Shown: in pieces, positions 8,283-17,554 of the stretch
Layout: every line of letters begins with the position of its first letter
Numbering within the stretch: position 1 is the stretch's first letter
Assembly (NCBI GenBank): GCA_910585965.1
Contig: CAJUHH010000006.1
Span: 1 to 64,000 of the forward strand
DNA from: an uncultured Lachnospiraceae bacterium
GTDB lineage: Bacteria > Bacillota > Clostridia > Lachnospirales > Lachnospiraceae
Reading direction: 5' to 3'
DNA length: 64,000 nt
The notes under the pieces: model-generated
The model's input: the letters and a program-made list of their open reading frames with translations, nothing else
Database searches by the model: none
Told to the model about the DNA's origin: nothing
Position numbers and translations under genes: made by a program

Positions 8283-9020
8283 ATGATCAAGATAGCATTT
8301 TGTGATGATGATTTATCTGTATTAAATGACATCAGAGTGTTGATGGATCAATATTGCGCGGAACATGGGCAGGAAATTGCATGTGCGTTTTTCCGCAGTC
8401 CGCTGGAACTGCTGGCTGAAATTGAAAAAGGAATGCGCTGGGATATTCTTTTTCTGGATATTCTTATGCCGGGGGAAAACGGGATTTATGTGGCAAAAGA
8501 GATCCGGCAGCATGATAATGCAGTGAAAATCATTTTTTTAACATCTTCGTCTGATTTCGCTGTGGAATCCTATGCGGTCGGCGCATATTTTTATCAGATG
8601 AAGCCTATATGCGCGGATGATTTTCTTCGCTTGATGGATTCCATTGTCAGGGAATGTGAAAAGGCGCAGCAGTACAGTTTGGTTTTGCGCTGCAAAAGAG
8701 GCATTGCGCGGATTGACTTGGACAGGCTGGAATATTGCGAAGTGATCGGGCGCACCTTATGGTTTTATTTGGATGACGGAACTGTTTTGGAAAGCACGGG
8801 AAGCCTGGATGAATTGTGCGGCAAGCTTGCCAAGTATGAAAATTTCCTGCGCCCCCATCGGTCGTTTCTTGTCAATATGGAGCATATTCAAAATATTTCC
8901 TATAAGACAATTACGATGGATAATCTTGCCGAGATTCCGGTTCCCCATGGAAAGTGTTCTGAAATGAAAAGGCGGTATTTGGAATACGCATGGAACAGAC
9001 AAATGGTGCTTTTGCCATGA
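8283..9020 (+). CDS. LytTR-family response regulator
   Basis: A two-component regulator of 245 residues. The receiver domain (about 1-120) has the acidic pocket CDDD, the phosphoacceptor Asp in LFLDILMPG, the conserved T/S in FLTSS and Lys in MKP. The LytTR DNA-binding domain (about 135-240) follows, with YCEVIGRTLWFYL, LRPHRSFLVNM and IPVPHGK. The start at 8283 gives the typical MIKIAFCDDD beginning; the frame stays open upstream into the C11 fragment, so a fused longer protein is formally possible. It is a paralogue of the first half of the fused regulator at 13351-14826. Probable targets are the direct repeats at 9100-9129. No kinase gene is adjacent. Confidence 0.85.
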   Translation: MIKIAFCDDDLSVLNDIRVLMDQYCAEHGQEIACAFFRSPLELLAEIEKGMRWDILFLDILMPGENGIYVAKEIRQHDNAVKIIFLTSSSDFAVESYAVGAYFYQMKPICADDFLRLMDSIVRECEKAQQYSLVLRCKRGIARIDLDRLEYCEVIGRTLWFYLDDGTVLESTGSLDELCGKLAKYENFLRPHRSFLVNMEHIQNISYKTITMDNLAEIPVPHGKCSEMKRRYLEYAWNRQMVLLP

Positions 9021-9099
9021 ACGGAAGGCACCTCGGGGATGATGGAGGTTCTTGCCAAGGATGGAAGGTTTATTTTGCGGATGTCCTTTTGATCCTATT

Positions 9100-9168
9100 G
9101 TCGATTCGATGCAGTTTTGGGTCGATTCGCGATGCGCGGTCCGCTTTGGGGGATAGATGATGTACAAT
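9100..9168 (+). promoter_or_regulatory. Putative LytTR operator and promoter
   Basis: GTCGATTCG occurs at 9100-9108 and 9121-9129, exactly 21 bp (two helical turns) apart. This is the spacing of paired LytTR sites. A -10-like TACAAT lies at 9163-9168 with no good -35, as expected for an activated promoter. The C11 N-terminal piece starts at 9242 downstream, and the LytTR regulator gene ends just upstream. Confidence 0.45.
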
Positions 9169-9241
9169 AGTCGGGCAATGGCAATGGCAATGCAAAGCAG
9201 AAGGAGAGGATGAAAAGGCGAAAGGAGTTGCTATAAGAACT

Positions 9242-9586
9242 ATGGCTAGAAGGAAGAAGGGAAGAATTTTTCTCCCGGTTATAACGCTTGCAGTAACCGC
9301 TTGTCTGCTTGGAGGTTGTCTTGCGGAAGATGGCGCTGTTGTGGAAGACCGTGCAGAACATACGGAAAGGAGCAGCGGCAGCCACAAATTTACCGTTATG
9401 GTCTACATGTGCGGCACGGATCTGGAATCGGATTACGGGGCGGCGACTGCCGATATCTTGGAAATGTGCGAGGCGGATCTGAACGACAATGTGAATGTTC
9501 TTTTGTACACCGGCGGGACAGGGGAGTGGCATTCCAGATTAAAAAACATAAACAACATGAACTGTATTAGGAGGAAAAAAAGATGA
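9242..9586 (+). pseudogene. N-terminal piece of a C11 lipoprotein protease
   Basis: The frame encodes a lipoprotein signal (lipobox LLGGC near residue 28) and the first conserved strand and helix of C11 proteases: FTVMVYMCGTDLESDYGAAT, then NVNVLLYTGGTGEW. At about residue 97 the homology stops abruptly and the frame ends in unrelated residues (NINNMNCIRRKKR). The His and Cys catalytic blocks are missing here. Together with the pieces at 8157 and 7291 this accounts for the start, the active-site Cys block and the tail of one or more C11 genes. A short secreted peptide could still be made. Confidence 0.7.
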
Positions 9587-11454
9587 AAGGGCCGCAAAAA
9601 ATTGCAGCAACATTAGCCGTACTTTTGCTGGTTGCAAACGGATTTCCAGTAACGGCAGGCAAATTGCCCGAAGATCCGGCTCTGCCAAATATAGTTTCCG
9701 TATCCGGCGAAACCCTGCCCCAGAAGCCGGTTTCTGAAGCAGCCGAATATCCGAATGCACCATCCCAGGATCAAATGCCCCCATTTGGCGCCTACATAAA
9801 ACAATCTTGGGAAGGATATGCCGTAAGAGGAATTTTTACGGAATTTTTGCCCGATACCATTTCTGTCCTGCCAATATATTCCTTAGATGGGGAAAACTGG
9901 CAGCCCTGCCCCGAGCCTTGGAAATTAACCTATTTGGATTCTGGGGATGCGGGCGAATTGGCACTGTTACAAGATCAAATTTGCCTCTATAGCACTTTTG
10001 AACCGCTGAAAAGTTATCTGGAAGGAACCTTGGATCGTTTTTATCTGAAACTGCATATTACCAGGGAACATGGAATTACTTATGAAACACAAGCCGCAGT
10101 AATCGAACGCGGAGGCCCGCAGAACATCCCGGACGGAATTACGCCCGCAGCCACATTTCCTTCCAATATGCTGGTTATAGATAAAACTGCAAAGCCTTTC
10201 CGCTGTTACGGCAGATATCAGCTCACCGTATGCGCGGATGCCACGCCGGACGAAATCGCCGCTCTTTTGCCCAATACGCTTCCCGTCGAAGTCCATCTTA
10301 GCGAAGGGCTCAATGCGATTACGAGCGGCATCGTGGACTGTCCCGTCCAATGGAAACCGCTGTCGCTGTCCGGGCTCATTGCCGGCGAAAGCGTGAATCT
10401 TTTTGATGCCGCCGAAGAAATTGTAGTTCCCGCCGACACTTTGCTGAATACGCCGACAGGCATCTTCCGTCTGGATCAGCCTCTTGGCATTACCGAATAT
10501 CCATTTACAGATGAAATCGACTTGGTTTTGAACGTTATCCCTGCAGATGAAAACCCTGCCGGAGTTTTGGCTGATAATTATAACGGATTGGAAATGGCCT
10601 TTCACCTCAAGCCCACTGGCGCTACAGCCATTCAGGCATATGTGCTTTCCTTGGGGGAATCAAAATGGAAGGAACTTCCCGGGCTTTCGCTGCTTCAGGC
10701 AATCGATGCCCAGCCCTCTACCAAAAACAGCGGCTATACGTTACTGCTATCCAAAGAATCAGAGCCTTACCGTTCCTATCTGTCCGCTGCTGCTTCAGGA
10801 AGCACGCCCACTCCCTTTTTTATCGGGCTGAAAATCGAAGGCGGCATTTACGACGGCAAGCAGCTCATCCTTCCCTATCCAGGCACATACGAACTGCCTC
10901 CTGACCTAGCAGTCTTAGGATCCGGTGGAAACGAGGACAACGCCGGAACCGATAATAAAGGCGACAGCACGGAAGAAGGACAGCGGCCGAACCTGCCACA
11001 CCCTCCTGCGGATGAGGAGGAGGGAAAACAGCAGTCAGAACTGCTTCCGAATCCAACCGATCAAACGGAAACAGCAACGGAGCCATACGACCTTTCCAGC
11101 AATCAAAACAGTTATGAAAATACATCCGTTCCTTGCGTTCCTGCTATATCAGATGCCGCCCAGCCCGTTACCATGGTACCACAACCCGTTACCATGGTAC
11201 CACAGCCCCTTACCGCATCTTCCGAAACGGATCGGGAAACCGATGCCTTGGATGGAATTACCACATCGGATCGTTCCCTTGCGGAAGACGAAATGACCGC
11301 AGCTCCGATTCCGACAAATGAAAAAACCGGTTCCCATACAGAAACCGGCAAAGGGAAAATGCTCCTCGCTGTCGCTGCAGCAGCAATAACAATCGCTGCC
11401 ACAGGTATTGCTGGATTTTTCCTCTTCCGTAGCAGCCCGCACATGGAGCCTTAA
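9583..11454 (+). CDS. Large surface protein with C-terminal membrane anchor
   Basis: A 623-residue exported protein. It has a signal peptide (about 1-27), a long beta-rich extracellular region (about 28-445) with no named domain, a Pro/Glu/Thr-rich stalk (about 446-590) containing the tandem repeat PVTMVPQ twice, a transmembrane helix (about 593-613, LLAVAAAAITIAATGIAGFF) and a short cytoplasmic end. This is the layout of a membrane-anchored surface adhesin or receptor; the binding partner is unknown. Translation starts behind a strong AGGAGG. Its stop codon overlaps that of the convergent sensor kinase (TTAA), leaving no intergenic space. Location between two response-regulator genes suggests it belongs to the same signalling island. 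Confidence 0.7.
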   Translation: MKGPQKIAATLAVLLLVANGFPVTAGKLPEDPALPNIVSVSGETLPQKPVSEAAEYPNAPSQDQMPPFGAYIKQSWEGYAVRGIFTEFLPDTISVLPIYSLDGENWQPCPEPWKLTYLDSGDAGELALLQDQICLYSTFEPLKSYLEGTLDRFYLKLHITREHGITYETQAAVIERGGPQNIPDGITPAATFPSNMLVIDKTAKPFRCYGRYQLTVCADATPDEIAALLPNTLPVEVHLSEGLNAITSGIVDCPVQWKPLSLSGLIAGESVNLFDAAEEIVVPADTLLNTPTGIFRLDQPLGITEYPFTDEIDLVLNVIPADENPAGVLADNYNGLEMAFHLKPTGATAIQAYVLSLGESKWKELPGLSLLQAIDAQPSTKNSGYTLLLSKESEPYRSYLSAAASGSTPTPFFIGLKIEGGIYDGKQLILPYPGTYELPPDLAVLGSGGNEDNAGTDNKGDSTEEGQRPNLPHPPADEEEGKQQSELLPNPTDQTETATEPYDLSSNQNSYENTSVPCVPAISDAAQPVTMVPQPVTMVPQPLTASSETDRETDALDGITTSDRSLAEDEMTAAPIPTNEKTGSHTETGKGKMLLAVAAAAITIAATGIAGFFLFRSSPHMEP

Positions 11455-13363
11455 GCATCCTGCGGAAACTCCATAATAAACTTCGTGCCTTCTCCCAGCG
11501 CAGACTGCACATGGATCGTGCCGCCCAGTTCACGCACAATGCCTTGCACGATATATAGGCCCAGTCCCGTACCGGTTCCCTTGTTATTCGAGCCGACATA
11601 AAACCGCTGGAAGACAAACGGCAATTCCTCCTCTGGAATGCCGCACCCATTGTCTTCCACCATCATGCGGATTTTATTGTCTGCAATTCGTACAGAAACC
11701 ATGATGCGCCCATTGGGCGGCGTTACTTTGAGCGCATTATAAATAAGGTTTTCAAAGAGTATCTCCAGTTTCTCCGGCTGGGCCATCAGGAACGCATCCT
11801 CGTTTGGACGCTCCACAACAAGATATACCGACCGGACTTCTGCTTCTCCATGGTGGGCGGCATAAATCTCCGAAAGCATCTCCCGGACGGACACCCGGAT
11901 TCGTTTCCCGTCGATTTTATCCAGCGCGTTGATCGCCGACAGTCCTTGGAGGCGTCTGGCCATTTCCATCTGTTTGGCTTCGGCCTGGTCAAGATAACCT
12001 CTTAATTCCATATCCACTCCCACACCGCTTCTGCGGATAGCCTCAATAAAGGACCGGGTGGCAAACACCGGGGCTTTCAAATCATGGGCCATATCGGAAA
12101 AAAACGCCTTGCGCTCATTCAGAAGCAAAGTGACTTCTTCCGTACGTTTTTTCACCTGCTCTTCCAAATGGTTGGTGAGGGCATCATTTTCCTGCAAAAT
12201 ACGGCGGTTACGCGATATCATCATGGCTCCGAACAATAACACCAGAAATAGCCCGCACCACTCAAACTGCCAAAAAAGTAAATCGGCTCGAACCGGTTGG
12301 AAAAAATAAGATTTGTAAACAATCCTGCACCAAACACGGAACAACCGGCCAGCGTATAGCGGCTCTCCCAATTTTGCGCCATGATTCCCCGCACAGTGAA
12401 AAAAACGGTGCAGCCAAACGTAAATAGATAATAAATATCCGTCAGCTTGCCATGGACAAAAACTGCCCATGGCAGAACTGGAATCAGAAAGCACAGCAGC
12501 AGCATTCCTCCCGGAAGAGCCAGCATCGCCGCCCTCACCCCCTTCCATACCCTGCTGTCGGCACTTCCAGAAGCAAGAACGGTCAGATGAACCACGCAAA
12601 AGCACAAGCCGTACAGCGCCAGGCTTTGTATCCAAAACCAATTCTCCACCATAGGCATAGAAAAAAGAAAAACAAAATACCGAAACATATAAAGGGCATA
12701 GCAGCAGCACAGCAGCCCGAACCATCGGCTAAAGCTTCCCCCCGTCTGCCATAAAAAAAGAGTAAACACTGCCAGCGTCAGCGGAAACAAAAATGCCAGG
12801 GCATAGGCAAAGCTCCGTGTATCTCGCGCCTTCGAAATCGTTTCAGCCGTACCGAGGGCAGGGGGAAAATACAACCCGCTATAATAGCCCTGTTTGGACA
12901 AGGTTTCCACAGCCAAAGCATGGTCGCCCGGCTTCAGCCAAAACGACAGTTTCCCGCTGCCCTTTCCCCGGGCGATCTCCGCCCCGTCCAAAAAAACGGC
13001 ATACCATGTAAAAAGCTGCGGAAAGTCTAACGAAACAATTTGAGGAACACCTTCATAACGGAGAGCCAGCCGGTAACATGCCTCTCCATGGGGCGAAACG
13101 GACAAATCCCCCCTTTGCAGATTGGAAAATTCACCGATATAGGTCGGCTTGTCCGTGACACGCCCATCCGTAAGCAGCCATCCGTCAATCAGGAAAATCG
13201 GGCATTCCTGGTTCAGGTCTTGACTATCAAAAGTGATTCTGCCGGACTTCCCATAGGGAGGCGGTGTTTGGTATTTATTATCCGTATAAAAAAGAGCAGT
13301 AAAAAAGACCGCAAGAGCGGCCGAGACAGCCAACAGCTGTCCCCCAATTTTTATTTTTCCCAT
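11451..13363 (-). pseudogene. 7TM sensor histidine kinase split by a -1 frameshift
   Basis: Two overlapping frames together make one kinase of about 637 residues. The first frame (from 13363) has a signal/TM segment, a beta-sandwich extracellular domain resembling 7TMR-DISM sensors, then six transmembrane helices. At the run of six T (plus-strand A run, 12272-12277) the frame must slip by -1 to continue into the seventh helix (WCGLFLVLLFGAMM). A coiled coil, the H-box HDLKAP, the N-box NALKVTP, DNGCGIP, FQRFYVG and GTGLGL follow. All kinase motifs are intact, so the break is recent, a sequencing error, or recoding. The start overlaps the upstream regulator by 13 bases, so the two are translationally coupled. 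Confidence 0.75.
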
Positions 13364-14826
13364 ACATCCTTCCTCTCTTCTATATGAAACCGATATCCCT
13401 GCCCCCAAACTGTCTCAATAAAACGATGCCTCTCCCATGCCTTTTCCAGCTTTCTGCGCAGTTTTGACATATGCGTCTGCACCATCTGCCCTCCATCCCA
13501 CAGCTGATTGCCCCAGATCCTGTCAAAAATTTCCTCCTGTGTAAAAATATGCTCCGCATGTTCCGCAAGCAGCCATAAAATATCAAACTCAATCGGAGTC
13601 AGAGGCAATTCTGCCTTGTCCAGCAGCACCTTTCGTTCTTCCAGATCCAACAGGAGGGGGCCGTAGCAAAACCGGGTGCGGTCCGATCCGGCCAGTCTGA
13701 TTCGCGTTTCCACCTTTGCCCAGAAAAGTTCTGCGGTGGTGTCCTTCGTAATATAGTCTATGCCGCCTACCGCAAATCCTTCCACCTGTCTGGACGGTTC
13801 CGTCACGCAGCTTAAAAAAATAACAGGTGCATGCATCATCCTGCAAAGTTCTTCACATATAGCAAAACTGTCCTCTCCTGGAAGCATAACGTCCAAAAGC
13901 ACGCAATCATAATCCTCGCCCTTTACCAGCTCAAGCGCTTTCTTGCCGTTCTCCGCCAGTTCCGCCACACAGCCATGGCTCCGCAGGATATCCGCCCATA
14001 GGGTACGGTCTGCGGGATCATCATCCACCAGCAGAATCCGCCATGGGCCGTCCGGCCGTTTCGGTTTTTCTGCAGATACCGCCTTCCGGCCATCCGATGC
14101 AGAAACAGCCGTCTTCTTCTGATGCAGGAAATGCATATAAGCATCCCGTACCTTACTGCGCCTCTGCCGGGATATCGGAATACTATGCCCGCCCTTTGTC
14201 ACCACGCAGTTCGTATCAATCGCCTGAATGCAGCCCAGATTCATGAGATAAGACCGATGGATCTTGACAAACTCCGGCCTCATCAGCAGCTTCCCTTCAA
14301 AATCCGCCAGCGCCGCCGTCACTTCGCGGATAATGCCGCCCGCTAAATGGAAAGACACCGTTTTATTTATCACTTCCACATATTCGAGTTCCGCAAAAGA
14401 TATCCTGACAATGCCCTCCCGGTTCTTCAGCACAAACCCCTCTTCTTCCCGAATACACAATTCGCCCCTCACCCTGTCCAGAAGCGAAAAAAATGAATCG
14501 GTTTCCAATGGCTTGAGCAAATAATGGTATGCCCCCACGTTATAACTCTCTACCGCAAATTCCGCCGAAGACGTAATAAAAACAAGTCTAACATTTTTAT
14601 CCAGTTCCCGCAATTCCTGCGTAATCTGTATTCCGTTCACTCCCGGCATGAGTACATCCAGCAGGACAAGATCGTATTCGCCGCCTTTTATATCGCCCAG
14701 CAAGTCAAAGCCATTACGGAAAAAATGACATGGAAAGCTAATGCTGCGGCTTATCTGGTATTCCGTAATCAGTCTCGAAAAACGGGTAAGCTCCCATTCA
14801 TCGTCATCACATATTGCTATCCGCAC
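13351..14826 (-). CDS. Fused double response regulator (REC-LytTR-REC-winged helix)
   Basis: A 491-residue protein made of two complete regulators. The first half has a receiver (about 1-120: CDDD, LVLLDVLMPG, FITSS, LLKP) and a LytTR domain (about 135-235: YVEVINKTVSFHL, IHRSYLMN). After a charged linker (about 236-265) comes a second receiver (about 267-380: LLVDDDP, CVLLDVMLPG, FLSC, YITKD) and an OmpR/PhoB-type winged helix (about 390-485: LTPIEFDILWLLAEH, VQTHMSKLRRKL, ETVWGQGYRF). All phosphorylation-site residues are present in both receivers. One protein thus carries two different DNA-binding specificities. GTG start with AGGAGG 8 bases ahead. Cotranscribed with the downstream kinase. 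The first half is a paralogue of the regulator at 8283-9020. Confidence 0.88.
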   Translation of the reverse strand: MRIAICDDDEWELTRFSRLITEYQISRSISFPCHFFRNGFDLLGDIKGGEYDLVLLDVLMPGVNGIQITQELRELDKNVRLVFITSSAEFAVESYNVGAYHYLLKPLETDSFFSLLDRVRGELCIREEEGFVLKNREGIVRISFAELEYVEVINKTVSFHLAGGIIREVTAALADFEGKLLMRPEFVKIHRSYLMNLGCIQAIDTNCVVTKGGHSIPISRQRRSKVRDAYMHFLHQKKTAVSASDGRKAVSAEKPKRPDGPWRILLVDDDPADRTLWADILRSHGCVAELAENGKKALELVKGEDYDCVLLDVMLPGEDSFAICEELCRMMHAPVIFLSCVTEPSRQVEGFAVGGIDYITKDTTAELFWAKVETRIRLAGSDRTRFCYGPLLLDLEERKVLLDKAELPLTPIEFDILWLLAEHAEHIFTQEEIFDRIWGNQLWDGGQMVQTHMSKLRRKLEKAWERHRFIETVWGQGYRFHIEERKDVWEK

Positions 14827-14895
14827 AGCCCAAACCTCCTCGTACCGATCCTGCGTTTATAAAATGACAAATTTCTCTGTTGCGCGAACCATCCA

Positions 14896-16077
14896 TCAAT
14901 ACACCCCGCGGATTCCCAGATCTCCATCCAGCGTATTCATATTATACAATAGCAGCACGTCCGTTACCCCCGGATGTTCCTTCACAAACACCGACACGCC
15001 CTGCTTGTAATATCTCGTATCGAATACATAAATCTTCTTAAAATGATGGGCAAGAAACGGCACCATGGAGTTCGCATAGCTGTCTTTGACCAATACCAGC
15101 TCCCTGTCTGAAACTGCATTTTCATTTGTTATCTCGACCAGCGAGTGAAGATTATCCAAAAACAGGGAATATTTATCCTTTTCGTCCACATATTCCAAGT
15201 TATATAAGCTGTCCGATGTTTCCCCCGTATCCGCATATTCCACCGTCAGCTGATCGGCAGGATTCCTGTAAATGGTAATGGCGTCCCCTTTCCGGCCGTA
15301 ATCCCCGGCTTTGGAATATACCGTACCCCGAAAGTCCTCCGTAACTACCTGCGCTTCCATCTCATCCAGGCTGACGGCATCCATCCCCATTTCCCTGCAA
15401 TAAGCCGTATATCCGGCATAAGCCCCCAAAGTCGTCCAATGGTGGTCCGTCTTATAATACAACTCCCCTTTTTCCTTATAAACAAACAATTCCCCGCAAC
15501 AGTCCACCGACTGGATCCCCGAAATCTCATAGATAGCTTCTGCCGTTTCCATCTGCGATCTGCCCCCGGCTGAAACATCGGCCCTCCCCGGCGCATGTTC
15601 CGGCAGCTTTTCCCCATATACATAGACCGCTGTAGGAACAAGCATCAGTCGGATATCCACGTTCTGCCCTTCCAGTTCTTTTGCAAAACTGCCTAATATT
15701 TTCCCGATTCTTTCCGTATTTTCCGGCTTTTTATATTCCTCGATCAAATAACCGTCATCTGCCATATAAATGCCGTTGATCTCCTTTTTCCCCGCACACA
15801 TTTCCGCCTTTGTTTTTATGCCCATAAAAAAGTCGCGGAAGGGAAAATGATCGGCCAGATAAGATTCCAGCCCCGACATATATTCCCCGCTCTTTATTTT
15901 TTCCAAGCTGGCCGAAGGGAATTCCGCCAAATATCGGTTCTCATTTTCCGAAAAATCCTTTTTATCCATGACAATAAATAATGCCGCCAGCGCCAAAACC
16001 ATGCCAGTCAGCACCAATGCCGCCGCTTTTTTGATCCGATTCTCCCACACCGGCCCTTTCTCCATCTTTCTCTCCAT
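14896..16077 (-). CDS. DHHW-family SGNH-like O-acetylation protein
   Basis: A type II membrane protein of 393 residues: an N-terminal transmembrane helix (about 17-38) and an extracytoplasmic AlgX/DltD-like SGNH fold. The family signature TDHHWTTLGAYAGY lies near residue 220, and VKDSYANSMVPFL (the SGNH Ser block) near residue 330. Such proteins work with MBOAT acyltransferases to O-acetylate surface glycans. It is the last gene of an operon with MBOAT, DUF4358 and SGNH hydrolase genes; the MBOAT stop is 26 bases upstream. The first Met (16077) follows AGAGGAA closely; a second Met at 16065 is an alternative start. Confidence 0.85.
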   Translation of the reverse strand: MERKMEKGPVWENRIKKAAALVLTGMVLALAALFIVMDKKDFSENENRYLAEFPSASLEKIKSGEYMSGLESYLADHFPFRDFFMGIKTKAEMCAGKKEINGIYMADDGYLIEEYKKPENTERIGKILGSFAKELEGQNVDIRLMLVPTAVYVYGEKLPEHAPGRADVSAGGRSQMETAEAIYEISGIQSVDCCGELFVYKEKGELYYKTDHHWTTLGAYAGYTAYCREMGMDAVSLDEMEAQVVTEDFRGTVYSKAGDYGRKGDAITIYRNPADQLTVEYADTGETSDSLYNLEYVDEKDKYSLFLDNLHSLVEITNENAVSDRELVLVKDSYANSMVPFLAHHFKKIYVFDTRYYKQGVSVFVKEHPGVTDVLLLYNMNTLDGDLGIRGVY

Positions 16078-16103
16078 TTCCTCTGCTCTTCTTATTTTGC
16101 CCG

Positions 16104-17537
16104 TCAGAATCTAAAATATAAAAACGGATTGTATGTATCGTTCACTAGAAACGCCACCGTCACCAAAAACAACAGCACATATCCCGCCATCGATATGGCT
16201 GCCGCCGCCGTCCTTCCTTTATCCCCCATGCTCTCGATCCTGTTTTTCGCCCATGGGTATACCGGGAATGCCAGAACCGCTGCCGCCAGCAGCACTACTA
16301 TATAATTCCGCAAATACCACAGGCATTCTTCCCCCCACAGCCGGTTGCCCGCCATGCCTGCCATCGAACGGAAGTAAACGCCCAGCGCTCCCATATCGTC
16401 AAAGACAAAAATAACGAAGCCTACTACCACGATCAGCAGAAGATAGCCATGCCTTATGATTTTCGGCAGTCTGTCCAAGGCCTTCCCCCATACATACTTT
16501 TCCAATGCCAGCAACACGCCGTAATACAATCCCCAAAGCACAAAATTCCACGATGCGCCATGCCAAAGGCCCGTCAAGAACCAGACAACCAGCATATTCC
16601 TTAAGTGCCTGACCGTTCCTTTTCGGTTTCCCCCAAGCGGTATATAGACATAATCCCGGAACCATGTGGACAGCGATATATGCCACCGTCTCCAGAAATC
16701 CGTTACCGATATGGCAGAAAGCGGATAGTTGAAATTTTCCGGGAAATGAAAGCCGAGCATTTTTCCCATGCCAATCGCCATGTCGCTGTATGCGCTGAAA
16801 TCAAAGTAAAGCTGCAAGGTAAAGGCCGCTGCCCCAAGCCATGCCGTCGCCACCGAAGCTGCCCCGGCTTCCAGGGCGCGTATCTCCTCCCACAAAGCCC
16901 CCGCCTGATTTGCAATCAGCACTTTTTTAAACAAGCCCTGCATAAATCGGAACAGCCCGTCCTGCGCCTCTTCCTTTTTGATCCGCCTCGTGCGGAGTTC
17001 CTCATTCACCACGCTGTAACGCACGATAGGCCCTGCCACCAGCTGGGGGAACATGGATACATACGTCAAATAATTCAGGTAATTCCTCTCCATCGGAACC
17101 TCTTTCCGATATAAGTCGATGCTGTAACTCATTGTCTGAAACGTAAAAAAGCTGATCCCCACAGGCAGTCCTAAACCGAGCGGTTTTAACGGTATGGAGA
17201 AAATTCCGCCCACGGTCGCTATGAGAAAATCAGCATATTTAAAAAAGGCAAGCACGGAAAGATTCACCGCCACCGAACAGACAAGAAAAATTTTCCGTCT
17301 GCCCTGCGTAGTTCCAAACCTCTCCATCAGTCTGCCATTACAATAATCCACCGCTGTCGCAAAAAACATCAACAGAATATAAACCGGCTCCCCCCATGCA
17401 TAAAAAATCAGGCTGAACAAAAGCAATACCATGTTCTTCCATGATTTGACCGAAAAGCATTCATAGGGAGCCGCATAATATAAAATCAAGCAAAAAGGAA
17501 GAAAGAAAAAAAGAAATGGAATACTGCTGAAAACCAT
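16104..17537 (-). CDS. MBOAT-family O-acyltransferase (AlgI/DltB-like)
   Basis: A polytopic membrane enzyme of 477 residues with about ten hydrophobic segments. The hallmark region has DFWRRWHISLSTWFRDYVYIP (near 285-305) and TGLWHGASWNFVLWG (near 330), where the His is the catalytic residue of membrane-bound O-acyltransferases. It passes acetyl groups from the cytosol to acceptors outside. Next to a DHHW protein and an SGNH hydrolase it most likely O-acetylates a surface polysaccharide, cell wall glycan or exopolymer. The length is normal for the family. Confidence 0.92.
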   Translation of the reverse strand: MVFSSIPFLFFFLPFCLILYYAAPYECFSVKSWKNMVLLLFSLIFYAWGEPVYILLMFFATAVDYCNGRLMERFGTTQGRRKIFLVCSVAVNLSVLAFFKYADFLIATVGGIFSIPLKPLGLGLPVGISFFTFQTMSYSIDLYRKEVPMERNYLNYLTYVSMFPQLVAGPIVRYSVVNEELRTRRIKKEEAQDGLFRFMQGLFKKVLIANQAGALWEEIRALEAGAASVATAWLGAAAFTLQLYFDFSAYSDMAIGMGKMLGFHFPENFNYPLSAISVTDFWRRWHISLSTWFRDYVYIPLGGNRKGTVRHLRNMLVVWFLTGLWHGASWNFVLWGLYYGVLLALEKYVWGKALDRLPKIIRHGYLLLIVVVGFVIFVFDDMGALGVYFRSMAGMAGNRLWGEECLWYLRNYIVVLLAAAVLAFPVYPWAKNRIESMGDKGRTAAAAISMAGYVLLFLVTVAFLVNDTYNPFLYFRF

Positions 17538-17554
17538 ATTTTATCCTTCCTTTC

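Noticed and set aside
11160..11205. Tandem GTTACCATGGTACCA-type repeat as a regulatory palindrome
   Set aside because: It is inside a coding stalk and is explained by duplication of PVTMVPQ in the protein; the palindromes follow from the codons.
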